From contig JASLXP010000143.1 of NCBI GenBank assembly GCA_030740295.1, positions 1 to 26,553 on the forward strand: a DNA stretch of 26,553 nucleotides, read 5' to 3'. Positions within the stretch are counted from its first letter, which is position 1. Each line of letters starts with the position of its first letter. Below are positions 9,287-16,643 of the stretch, piece after piece. Both the position numbers and the translations under genes were made by a program. Under the pieces are notes generated by a model, which worked only from the letters and a program-made list of their open reading frames with translations, was not told the origin of the DNA and ran no database searches. The DNA is from Planctomycetota bacterium (lineage in GTDB: Bacteria > Planctomycetota > PUPC01 > JACPCR01).

Positions 9287-12200
9287 TCAGTACAGCCTCA
9301 GCTCCACCTCCCACAGCTCACTTTTCCCGCTCAGCAGAATCTCGATTTCATTCTCTCCGTCCTTCAGCAAGCTGGTTATATTGAGATGGGTGGCCTCGCC
9401 GAGGGCGTGGTGGTGCTTGCGGATGTAGCGTCCGTTGATGATGGCACCGGTGAGAGCGTAGGTGCCTTTGAAGTAGAGATAGATCTGGCCCTGCCAGTCG
9501 GAAGGGATGCGCACCTTGCGGCGGATGGCGGCCAGACCCTGGTATTTGCCAGGCACTCTTACGGGCGATTCATCGCGGAGCATATCGCGGGTGGGGATCC
9601 AACTGCCGGCAAGATTCAGCTTTGCTTTGTCTGCCGGACGGAAATGCAGCCAGGCGTTGCCGCGCATGCCTGTCACCTGGCCGCTGCCGCGGACTTCGAT
9701 GGCAAGGGTATGCTCCGAACCGGGAGCCAACGATAGCTCCTTGATGATGCCGTAGCGCCCGTCGCCAGCGGGGAGTTCTTTGCCATCGAGCCAGTAGCGG
9801 GCGCGGCCGTCCACGAAAGAACTGAACCAACTGCGGAGCCAGAGCGTCATTTCTCCGCGCTGCCATTGCTGCGGCACCTTGAACCGACGCCGGAAGAAGA
9901 CATGGCGAGAGGGCAACTCCTCCGGCACGGCCCAATAGCCCAGCCGGCGCCGCGGCCATGCAGAATCATCCAGGGACGGGTCGGCCAGCGGGGCGGGATC
10001 GTCCTTGGCTTCCTCCGACAGGGGTTTACAGGCCCAGCTATCGGTCAGGTCGAGGATGTTGGTGGTGTCAGGCTTACGCAGAGATGTCCGTGATGGTCGC
10101 TTCGTCCCGCGCCACCAGTTGCGCTGCAGGCGAAACCAATCGAGGGGAGCGGTCTCGATACGGTTGCGCGGTGTGAGCAGAATTTTTGTTTCCAGCGGTG
10201 CAAAGGTAAGACGGGCCGGGTCGATCTCGGCGCGAGTCTTTACGTCCGTGCAACGCGGTGGCTCAACATCGAATTCCAGACGAGTCCTGACCGGTTTCTT
10301 TGGGTCGCGATTCCAGAGCGTCCAGACATCAAAGAGACCGTTGTTGCTGACGTAGTGCCGCAAGATCACGCCTTCGGCTCGGGCCCCGAGCGCAGGCACT
10401 TCGGCCCATTCGAGGACGCGTCGAAAGATCTTGAGATAATTGCCGCCTCCGCCGCCACGGCCGTTGCCGAATTTGATGCCCAAGTGCACTACGTATCCTC
10501 TGCCGAGCTTGCGTAGCCCGGCGGCTACTGGGCCGTCCTCCCAGCGGATCAGGTCGCGGCAGTCGTCTGAGACTCTCTCAAGCGAGAGGCCGTTGGCGTA
10601 GTGGTTCTTGTCGACCCGGAAATCTTCAGGAGCGAAGATCGGCTGGCCCTCGACAAAGGTGAAACGGCGCGTACGCCCTTCGCCTCCATCGGGCCGGTGA
10701 GGATCGATACCTGTGACCCGGTACCCGGTTAGCCGGCTGATGGGCCAACTGTCGGGCCGCTCCGGAGTGTGCCGCCCCGATTGGATCGCGGTGACGAAAA
10801 TGCCGCCACGCTTTACCCATTGATCGATGCCATCGATGAGTGATTCATCCATGACCGACGAATTGGTGTCGACAATGACGCGGTACGGGTCGGCGTTGCC
10901 AGACTCGAAATCGAGCTCGGTCAGGCCATCGATGTGGTAGTGATCCGCCAGTGCATCACTGAAGCGCCACCCCCAATAGCCCGACCGCAGATTGACGTTG
11001 TAGTTCTTGCGCCACGGGTAGCGGGTCAGGTTGCTGATACGGTTGCTGAGCAGCATCGCGGCCTTCGCTTTGGGCGGGTGAACTTTGCCGATGGTGTGGA
11101 CGAGCGGCTGGATGTCTTCAAAGTGCCGGCGGATGTCGTCGGGCCAGAAGATGTTGCCGACGTGGATGAAATAATGAATCGCCTGGATGCCCTCAGTGAA
11201 GTAGAGGCCCATCATGTTCTTGAACGACTCCAGGCTGCGCGCTGGCCCGCCCGGCTCCAGTGAGAACGGCAAGTCCGAGCCCCGCATGAGCATCGGCAGG
11301 TAGTCGTTCCAGAAGCCGCCCATGTGGCCCGTGTTGTGGAAGCGGCCGCCGTATTCCTCGCAGAGACGTTTGATACCGGAAAAGTAGCGATCCGGCGACA
11401 TACAGATGATCGAGCGGTCGGGATCAGCCTGGCGGATCATCTCCATCCCCCGGCGCACCATCTCCAGCCTCGACCATCGCTGCCAGTCCGCAAAGTCCAC
11501 CCATTGCGCGTTGAGATGCTCGCCCAGTGCGGGGTACTGTCGCGGCGGCGATTGCGTGAGATACGTCCGATACGCCAGCACGCCCTTCGGCAGCCGCAGC
11601 GCAAGCACATTCGCGCCTGGGCGCAAAGCGTCCGTCACCTCGAAAGCGGCCCAGTGCGGGGTCGCGTGCTGGAGCGTATCGCGGCCCACTTCATGACCAT
11701 TGAGAACCGCTCGCATAGTGCTCTTGACGTGTTTGCCGAGGTTCAAATCCCAGACAACCAGCCAGGCACGCTGACCTTCAACGAGCCATCCGTCCAGCTC
11801 GAAGCGTCTACGAAAAACTGCGGGTCGTTTCGGCAGGAACATCATCCGGTCATTGCCCGGTGCACGCAGCGAAGGCCATGTACTGTCGTCGAAATCCGGG
11901 GCATACCACTCATCCGGCACGGGCTTCGTCGGGATGTCATCATTGTGCATGCCGCGGAGCTGGTGCGGCTGAAGAGCTGTGCCCTCTGCGAATTCTTCGT
12001 ATCCGATACGCCATTCGCCGGTGAGGTCGAAGGCCCTCTCGTTCCAGCCGACAAATGAGGCTACTTCGGGCACACGAACTTCAGACCAATCGCTGAGTCG
12101 TTTCTCCCCAAACCACCGGCGGTTCAGTTTGCGCAGTGAGCGATACTTGCCCCGCAGGAAGTGCTGGTAGCTTCGGTCGGCGGCAGGCCCGTATTCCAGG

Positions 12201-13204
12201 AAGATGCGGTATTCGCCGTGGTCAAGCTCTCCGTGCGGCTCAAGGAAATCGATCACATTCGGCTGCGACGCGTATTCCTGAACGATCCCCTGGAGCATCG
12301 AGAGCTGTTCGTCCTTGGCCGTCGTGGCGCACCACGAGAGCTGCCGCCGCCCGTCGTGGTGCGGCTCGGCTATGCTGTGAAACGACCCGCAGTATTGTGG
12401 CATCTTCTGCTGCACCTGATCTCGGTAACGGTCGAGCAACCAGGTCGGCGCGGCAGACATCGTGTTGATGACCACCGGCAGTTTACGCCGGGCGGCCGCA
12501 CGAGCCGCCCAGTCCCACCACACGTTGTTGGTCAGCCCGATGCCAGTATCCACGTCCGCCGGGCTGGCCCAGAAGACAAAGCCAAGGCGACCGAGCCGTT
12601 TGGCGAAGTCGAACTCGTCCAGCACGGAGTAGTCGGCCCATGTCGTCTCCCTGTTCGGCAACTCGTAGGGCCGGTAATAGAAGCGGAATCCGTACTTATC
12701 CCACGCATCAAGGAGCATAGGCACCTCCGCGGAAGTGTCCGCAGCCTCCCAACGGGTCTTCTCCCGCAGGGCAGCGAGAAGGCCCCGGCTGCGCGACGCC
12801 AGGATCGCCACCCGCCGTCCACGCTGCACGACTCCGATCCATCCTTGCCCCTGCGCCCGCATGACCGGTAGGCCCGCGATGGCGTCGGCGGATACACCTC
12901 CCAACAATTGCAGGTCGCTCCAGCACTTGGCCGCAACGATTCGCGCTCTTCCCGTATCTTCAGCCGTGATGATCAGCCTGGAAGCCCCGTCTGCATAGGA
13001 GCGAAAATGCCCCGAAAGCCCGCCATAGCCCCGAAGCCGGGCCTCCGGCAGACGCATCGATTCCTCCCGCTTCAGAGGATCGGCCGCGACGTAGGTCGGC
13101 CGCTGACTGAGCTTGGCGCGGCGGGTCGCCCAGCGATCGTTGACGTTCTGCTCTCCGAACGCAGGGAGCGCGAAGAGTGCGAGCGCGATGCATCGTAGCC
13201 ACAT
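9287..13204 (-). CDS. Giant secreted GH42-like glycosidase, paralog of the next gene
   Basis: 1305 residues from the ATG at 13204, chosen because it sits right before the signal peptide (MWLRCIALALFALPAFGEQ). The frame is open to an earlier ATG at 13333, which would add 43 repeat-encoded residues. Domain order matches the gene at 5224-9237: N-terminal beta-domain (RLRGYGGLSGHF), barrel with candidate acid/base E326 (EPHGELDHGEY) and GH42-like YRSLRKLNRRWFG, inserted jelly roll (AVLNGHEVGRDTLQHATPHW), second part of the barrel with candidate nucleophile E650 (SLEPGGPA), GATase-like domain (VIVDTNSSVMDESLIDG; WPISRLTGYRV), and C-terminal jelly rolls ending INGRYIRKHHH. It heads unit A. The ATG lies inside the 15-bp palindrome CATGCTGGCAGCATG, which could occlude initiation. 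GH42-like assignment is by motif and domain layout; substrate unknown. Confidence 0.75.
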   Translation of the reverse strand: MWLRCIALALFALPAFGEQNVNDRWATRRAKLSQRPTYVAADPLKREESMRLPEARLRGYGGLSGHFRSYADGASRLIITAEDTGRARIVAAKCWSDLQLLGGVSADAIAGLPVMRAQGQGWIGVVQRGRRVAILASRSRGLLAALREKTRWEAADTSAEVPMLLDAWDKYGFRFYYRPYELPNRETTWADYSVLDEFDFAKRLGRLGFVFWASPADVDTGIGLTNNVWWDWAARAAARRKLPVVINTMSAAPTWLLDRYRDQVQQKMPQYCGSFHSIAEPHHDGRRQLSWCATTAKDEQLSMLQGIVQEYASQPNVIDFLEPHGELDHGEYRIFLEYGPAADRSYQHFLRGKYRSLRKLNRRWFGEKRLSDWSEVRVPEVASFVGWNERAFDLTGEWRIGYEEFAEGTALQPHQLRGMHNDDIPTKPVPDEWYAPDFDDSTWPSLRAPGNDRMMFLPKRPAVFRRRFELDGWLVEGQRAWLVVWDLNLGKHVKSTMRAVLNGHEVGRDTLQHATPHWAAFEVTDALRPGANVLALRLPKGVLAYRTYLTQSPPRQYPALGEHLNAQWVDFADWQRWSRLEMVRRGMEMIRQADPDRSIICMSPDRYFSGIKRLCEEYGGRFHNTGHMGGFWNDYLPMLMRGSDLPFSLEPGGPARSLESFKNMMGLYFTEGIQAIHYFIHVGNIFWPDDIRRHFEDIQPLVHTIGKVHPPKAKAAMLLSNRISNLTRYPWRKNYNVNLRSGYWGWRFSDALADHYHIDGLTELDFESGNADPYRVIVDTNSSVMDESLIDGIDQWVKRGGIFVTAIQSGRHTPERPDSWPISRLTGYRVTGIDPHRPDGGEGRTRRFTFVEGQPIFAPEDFRVDKNHYANGLSLERVSDDCRDLIRWEDGPVAAGLRKLGRGYVVHLGIKFGNGRGGGGGNYLKIFRRVLEWAEVPALGARAEGVILRHYVSNNGLFDVWTLWNRDPKKPVRTRLEFDVEPPRCTDVKTRAEIDPARLTFAPLETKILLTPRNRIETAPLDWFRLQRNWWRGTKRPSRTSLRKPDTTNILDLTDSWACKPLSEEAKDDPAPLADPSLDDSAWPRRRLGYWAVPEELPSRHVFFRRRFKVPQQWQRGEMTLWLRSWFSSFVDGRARYWLDGKELPAGDGRYGIIKELSLAPGSEHTLAIEVRGSGQVTGMRGNAWLHFRPADKAKLNLAGSWIPTRDMLRDESPVRVPGKYQGLAAIRRKVRIPSDWQGQIYLYFKGTYALTGAIINGRYIRKHHHALGEATHLNITSLLKDGENEIEILLSGKSELWEVELRLY

Positions 13205-13295
13205 GCTGCCAGCATGTAGTCTCTGCGGAACGGCCTGACGGCCATCAACGACAAGCTGGCAGCTCGTCGCCACGTTGTCGGCGTCGCCCTCAGGA
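13104..13295 (-). repeat. Duplicated 5' cassette, copy 2
   Basis: Partner of 4971-5195. It includes the noncoding hairpin GGCCTGACGGCC, an intact CATGCTGGCAGCATG palindrome whose second ATG is the start codon of the GH42-like gene, and the signal peptide codons. Beyond mature residue about 20 the two proteins have nothing in common, so the cassette joins one secretion leader to two different enzyme families. Confidence 0.85.
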
Positions 13296-13330
13296 CACAA
13301 AGACACGAGGGATTCTGGGGATGCGGTAAA

Positions 13331-13415
13331 CATGGGTGGGTGAGTTTACTTTAATGCTTCGTGTGATGGTCTCTTCTGATGAATGTCGGGTATGACAGGA
13401 TCGTGGACATCGTAG
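13331..13415 (-). promoter_or_regulatory. Conserved leader A (promoter-like) upstream of unit A
   Basis: On the minus strand the order is GGCTACGAT, then TCCACGATC (13407-13399), 15 nt, then ACATTCAT (13386-13379), ending at an ATG (13333) about 77 nt after the first box. The same boxes with identical 15-nt spacing occur at 17157 and 22789. Promoter function is inferred from position at three unit heads; no canonical -35/-10 is obvious. Confidence 0.5.
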
Positions 13416-13439
13416 CCACATGCTGCCAGCATGTGGTCT
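13411..13439. repeat. 29-bp palindromic repeat around CATGCTGCCAGCATG
   Basis: A 29-bp unit running from CGTAGCCACATG to CATGTGGTCT. Exact copies lie at 17360-17388 and, inverted, at 17577-17605. A near-identical copy forms the start of the gene at 9287-13204, and a copy split by an insertion lies at the start of the GH71-like gene (about 5059-5107). Confidence 0.9.
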
Positions 13440-13488
13440 GCTCACTCCGTGAGTAGTTCAGAGGACTCACGGAGTGAGTCCACCACTT

Positions 13489-13570
13489 TGGAGTGCGCCG
13501 ACTCGTCGGCGCTTTAGATCGTCATTGTGCATCCCAAGAATCCAAAGCGGTGACGAGTCACCGCACTCCA
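13489..13570. repeat. 82-bp element with 29-bp imperfect terminal inverted repeats
   Basis: The left end (13489-13517) begins TGGAGTGCG and contains the palindrome GCGCCGACTCGTCGGCGC. The right end (13542-13570) contains GCGGTGACGAGTCACCGC and finishes CGCACTCCA. The two ends match as inverted repeats at about 24 of 29 positions around a 24-bp interior. It has the form of a MITE or a paired REP element. Related copies lie at 17438-17520 and 16223-16643. Confidence 0.8.
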
Positions 13571-13581
13571 TAGGACTACTG

Positions 13582-13653
13582 GGCGCGCCGGCACCCTTGC
13601 CGGCTTCTTGTGCAACGCCTTCGGCGTTGGAACCGGCTGCGGGCCGGCGCGCC
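13582..13653. repeat. 72-bp GGCGCGCC-bounded multi-hairpin element
   Basis: GGCGCGCC at both ends encloses three potential hairpins: CCGGC/GCCGG, AACGC closed by a cUUCGg tetraloop, and CCGGC/GGCCGG. It starts 30 nt downstream of the Asp-box propeller stop codon, so it may end unit B transcription. An inverted relative of the same 72-bp length lies at 23515-23586. Confidence 0.75.
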
Positions 13654-13683
13654 CAGGGGGACACACGCCTCGGAAGCGTCGTT

Positions 13684-14793
13684 CTATCTCGCAAGGATCA
13701 TCACCAGATCGTTCTGGATGAAGCCTGGCACATCGCCGACGGCCCAGACGCGGCGGGGGCCGAGAGCAAAGATGGCGTTGATTTGTTTTTGGCCGGACAT
13801 GGCGGCTACCCAGGTCTTGCCTGCGTCCGTCGATTCATACAGGGCGTGGCCCGGATGCAGAATGTCGTGGTTGGCTACTGCAGCAAAGCCGCGGCGAGAG
13901 CGGTCGAACCATAGTCCCGTCGACCATTTGCCTTTCGGCAGATGACACGGACTCCAACTCTCGCCCCCGTCATCGGTACGCCAGATTCGGTTGTCCGGGC
14001 CTGCGACCCAGCCCTGCCGACTGCTGCTGAAGAACACTTCGGCGCGATGGCCTCCTGCTGCTGACGCGGCCGGAAGGTTGCCGAGGGGCATCCACGTGGT
14101 TCCACCGTCGACGCTCTTGACCAGGCGCCGCTCGCGGTGGTGTCCGCCCACCACGTAGATCACAAACCCCTTCGCAGTTCCGATGTCGCCCGGGATGGCG
14201 ATTTTGTCGGCCCGGTGCAGCCCGCCTCCACGGAATTGCGCACGACGCCATGTTATGCCGCGATCGTCGCTGCGATAGGATGGGAAGCCGCTGCAAAGTA
14301 ACCAACGCTGATCCCCACGGCAGTACAGGTCAGTGTAGCCGCGAAACGTGCCGGGCGCGACCTCGTTCCAGGAGCGGCCATCGTCGGTGGTGTGCCAGAG
14401 GCGTGCCTTCCCTTTCCCATGAAATCCTTCGAGCAGCCAGACTTCATGGCGCCCGCTCATTTCGATGTGATACCAGCCGCCTTTGGGTTTCGTCCGCGCC
14501 CAGGTCAGCCCGCCGTCCCCCGTCCTGAATACGCCACCGTACCCGCAGGCCCAGCCGACTTTCGCATCCCAGAAATGAACGTCGTGCAGCTTCTGGCGAA
14601 TGTCTCCCTTGCCGAATCCGCCGCCGCTGCCACCGGAATCGAGCACAAGCCAAAGGGATTTCGGGTTTTGGTTTTCGGAATTCGGATTCGCCGCCGGATA
14701 CGTCACGCCTTGCCATAGGCCCTGGGCGCTGGCAGTTCCCACGAAGCATAGACAGACTACGGCAGAGCGTGCCGTGTTCTTGCGTCCTATCAC
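13684..14793 (-). CDS. Secreted Asp-box (BNR/Ycf48-like) beta-propeller
   Basis: 369 residues from a GTG at 14793, supported by an AAGGAG Shine-Dalgarno (14799-14804) 5 nt upstream and a signal peptide ending near TASAQ (residue 24). Six Asp-boxes of the form SxDxGxxW occur at about residues 90-98 (RTGDGGLTW), 134-142 (HTTDDGRSW), 174-182 (RSDDRGITW), 227-234 (KSVDGGTTW), 272-280 (RTDDGGESW) and 320-328 (ESTDAGKTW), enough for a complete six- or seven-bladed propeller. Asp-box propellers include sialidases and the Ycf48/Hcf136 family. I see no sialidase Arg triad, so binding or scaffolding is more likely than catalysis. The GTG overlaps a TGA in the alternative frame of the preceding gene (GTGA). 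Residues 37-44 contain an NSENQNPK stretch encoded by a degenerate AATCCGAAA-type repeat. Confidence 0.8.
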   Translation of the reverse strand: MIGRKNTARSAVVCLCFVGTASAQGLWQGVTYPAANPNSENQNPKSLWLVLDSGGSGGGFGKGDIRQKLHDVHFWDAKVGWACGYGGVFRTGDGGLTWARTKPKGGWYHIEMSGRHEVWLLEGFHGKGKARLWHTTDDGRSWNEVAPGTFRGYTDLYCRGDQRWLLCSGFPSYRSDDRGITWRRAQFRGGGLHRADKIAIPGDIGTAKGFVIYVVGGHHRERRLVKSVDGGTTWMPLGNLPAASAAGGHRAEVFFSSSRQGWVAGPDNRIWRTDDGGESWSPCHLPKGKWSTGLWFDRSRRGFAAVANHDILHPGHALYESTDAGKTWVAAMSGQKQINAIFALGPRRVWAVGDVPGFIQNDLVMILAR

Positions 14794-14808
14794 TTCTGCT
14801 CCTTCACC

Positions 14809-16146
14809 TTAAACGCGCCCCAGAGCTTCGGCTGAATCGCTGCTTCGATGGTCCTCCAGGTCCGGATGGAAATAGTGGCTGTCTGGTAGATAGTCCAGGG
14901 ACATGTTGTTCGCTCCCCGCAAGGTCGCGGACCGCCAGACCACATTGGCCAGGGCCTTCGTCTCCTGCATCTCCCGGACGTTCTTCTCGGCCCAAGCCTT
15001 GATCCATTTCACTGGCCGGCCGAGATTCGTCTCATCGAAGCCGGTCAACTTCCGCAGTTCCTCGCCGGTGGCCGCTTGGACTTGGTCCTGCTGAGGGAAC
15101 TCCCAGGGGTTGTCCTTCCACTTCGGATGGTTCATCACCCAGCCCATGGGGTTGCGCTCGGTCACATAGTGCGGCTCGGCCATGAAGTAATTGCAGATCA
15201 GGATGTTGTTCTTATCTCGGCTGACTGCCGGCGTAGCCTGGATCGGGACGTACTTGTCCATCTCCTTCATGTAGTCGCCCCACAAGTCCTTGGCGTCTAC
15301 CAACTGGAGGTAGCCGGCGGGGCCCGGAGCGCGCTTCCCTGAGAAGCGGAGGCGATATTTCTGCTCAAATCGGTTCTGGTAAAGGCGCTTGGCGGAGACC
15401 GCGTGCGCCCAGCCCGTGGTGATTCTCACTTCGTACTTTTGGTTTCCAGGGGAAAGCATCATTTCGCCGTATTGTGCGCGCCAGGTGTCGTGCACTCCCA
15501 GACGGCAGATCCCCAGGGCCAGTTTGCGGTCCTGCAAGACCGCCGCCGGCACGAAAAGGTTGTTGCTGGGGTAGTTGATCCGGATAGCCCCGGGAAGCGG
15601 CCCGACCAGCAGGTCCTTGGTGGTCGGCAAGTTCCATCGCCATTGCCCCAGATGGCCGCTGTCGGCCGTGGCCTGGTCAAGATTCAGGTCCATGATTCTC
15701 GCATCGAAAGTCGTCAACCAGAATTCCGGGGCGACTTCCGCTTCGAGTACCACATCCAGTCCATTGTCACCGACGGGCTGAAACCTCACCTGCCACCAGG
15801 CCCCGGCATTGGCGAAGTCCTGGCGATAGACGAGCCCGGCCCCCTCTTTCCGGAAGCTGGCCTTTCCGTCACCGAGAAAGACCGGATCGCCCTGCTTGCT
15901 GACCGCGCGGAACTGGACGCTCTGGCTGGGAGTCATTTCCACCTTGCGGAACACTCGGGCCGTCGGATCGAACACCTCCCGCGTGCCGCCACCGATCTTG
16001 CGCAGTTCCGGCCTGGATGGCAGGACCACGGTCTGACCGTTCCACTGCACGCGAAACTTGTCCTGCCCCACCAACTCGATGTGCATGTCCGCGAGGCACG
16101 GAAGGACCGCACTGGCCACCAGCAAGGCAATTATGGGCTTGTTCAC
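14809..16146 (-). CDS. Exported enzyme-like protein of unrecognised family, probable 3' frameshift
   Basis: 445 residues as it stands, from a GTG at 16146 with an AAGGAG Shine-Dalgarno (16154-16159) and signal peptide MNKPIIALLVASAVLPCLA. Residues about 20-290 look like a large beta-sandwich, followed by what resembles the start of an alpha/beta barrel (NILICNYFMAEPHYV; ALANVVWRSATLRGANN; DSHYFHPDLE). I do not recognise the family. The frame ends EDHRSSDSAEALGRV at TAA 14809. One base fewer in GGAGG near 14853-14857 would instead give ETIEAAIQPKLWGAFKVKEQK and a TGA at 14790-14792, overlapping the next gene's GTG as GTGA (about 451 residues). This looks like the original end. Even so, the barrel would be short, so an older internal or C-terminal loss is possible. 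Confidence 0.65.
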   Translation of the reverse strand: MNKPIIALLVASAVLPCLADMHIELVGQDKFRVQWNGQTVVLPSRPELRKIGGGTREVFDPTARVFRKVEMTPSQSVQFRAVSKQGDPVFLGDGKASFRKEGAGLVYRQDFANAGAWWQVRFQPVGDNGLDVVLEAEVAPEFWLTTFDARIMDLNLDQATADSGHLGQWRWNLPTTKDLLVGPLPGAIRINYPSNNLFVPAAVLQDRKLALGICRLGVHDTWRAQYGEMMLSPGNQKYEVRITTGWAHAVSAKRLYQNRFEQKYRLRFSGKRAPGPAGYLQLVDAKDLWGDYMKEMDKYVPIQATPAVSRDKNNILICNYFMAEPHYVTERNPMGWVMNHPKWKDNPWEFPQQDQVQAATGEELRKLTGFDETNLGRPVKWIKAWAEKNVREMQETKALANVVWRSATLRGANNMSLDYLPDSHYFHPDLEDHRSSDSAEALGRV

Positions 16147-16592
16147 TGCGTTGCTCCTTCAGTTGGTGGGGGCACCGGCACATCGCGGGTCACCGCACCC
16201 CATAGGGGCTGCCCCCACGCCCTGGAGTGCGACGGCTTGGCGTCGCTTTGGATCTCGACCGATTCGTCCTGATGCACCGACGCATCCCGTTCTGTCACGC
16301 GGCACGCAATGCGGTCCGCGGCCGAGTCGTAGCACTTGAAGCCCACATACAGCCAGGTATCGTCCCGCGCCACCCACGCTTCGGTCTGTTGCGTCGCGCT
16401 CTTGCCGCTGGCGAGCAGCTTGAAGTCCGCGAAATCCGCCTCGCGCTGCCAGCAGGTCTCAGTGAGCATTCCATCAACCGCCACCTCCGCATTGGTCACC
16501 GACACCTTCGCTTTCGGGCCGCCGGCCCCCGCGGCGCTGCTCGCCGCTGCACAGACCAGACTGAAGATGCTGAGAATTCGTGAGGCCTCCAT
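16143..16592 (-). pseudogene. CBM9-like exported domain truncated by inverted-repeat DNA
   Basis: 149 residues from an ATG at 16592, chosen for the AAAGGAG Shine-Dalgarno (16600-16606) and signal peptide (MEASRILSIFSLVCAAASSAAGA). An ATG at 16709 lies in the neighbouring fragment and repeat. VTNAEVAVDGMLTETCWQ, ARDDTWLYVGFKCYD and HQDESVEI are typical of family 9 carbohydrate-binding/DUF1083-like domains. Immediately after DESVEI the frame enters the terminal repeat of the element at 16223-16643, and the last 37 or so residues (from SDAKPSHSRAWG) are repeat translation. The second half of the domain is therefore missing. The stop overlaps the next GTG (GTGA). It may still be made as a short exported protein, but I regard it as a degraded gene. 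Confidence 0.7.
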
Positions 16593-16643
16593 GATCAGGC
16601 TCCTTTGCTGAAAACCAAAGCGGTGACAAGTCACCGTGCTCCA
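16223..16643. repeat. Inverted-repeat element enclosing the CBM9-like gene fragment
   Basis: The left end (16223-16251) and right end (16615-16643) are the same 29-bp termini as in the compact elements at 13489 and 17438, matching each other as inverted repeats at about 21 of 29 positions. The 363-bp interior starts just before the Shine-Dalgarno of the CBM9-like gene and ends at its DESVEI codons. Partial termini lie just outside (about 16174-16202 and from 16662), separated by similar TAGGGGCTGCC spacers. Confidence 0.6.

Larger units (their letters stand above)
13205..13683. other. Gene-free repeat field between units B and A
   Basis: No credible gene. Reading left to right it holds the non-coding part of the 5' cassette (to about 13295), leader A (13331-13415), the 29-bp palindrome (13411-13439), an imperfect inverted pair built on CTCACTCCGTGAG and GGACTCACGGAGTGAGTCC (13441-13481), an 82-bp inverted-repeat element (13489-13570), and the 72-bp GGCGCGCC element (13582-13653). 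Several ORFs that cross it are translations of these repeats. Confidence 0.8.

Noticed and set aside
13205..13333. Upstream ATG at 13333 as start of the giant GH42-like gene
   Set aside because: It would put 43 repeat-encoded residues before the signal peptide. It remains possible because leader A ends exactly at this ATG.
13467..13694. 75-codon minus-strand ORF containing ECGDSSPL
   Set aside because: Encoded by the 82-bp and 72-bp repeat elements; the same peptide arises at 17474-17698 from another copy.
13684..14793. Sialidase assignment for the Asp-box protein
   Set aside because: Asp-boxes alone are not diagnostic; no Arg triad or other catalytic sialidase motif was seen.
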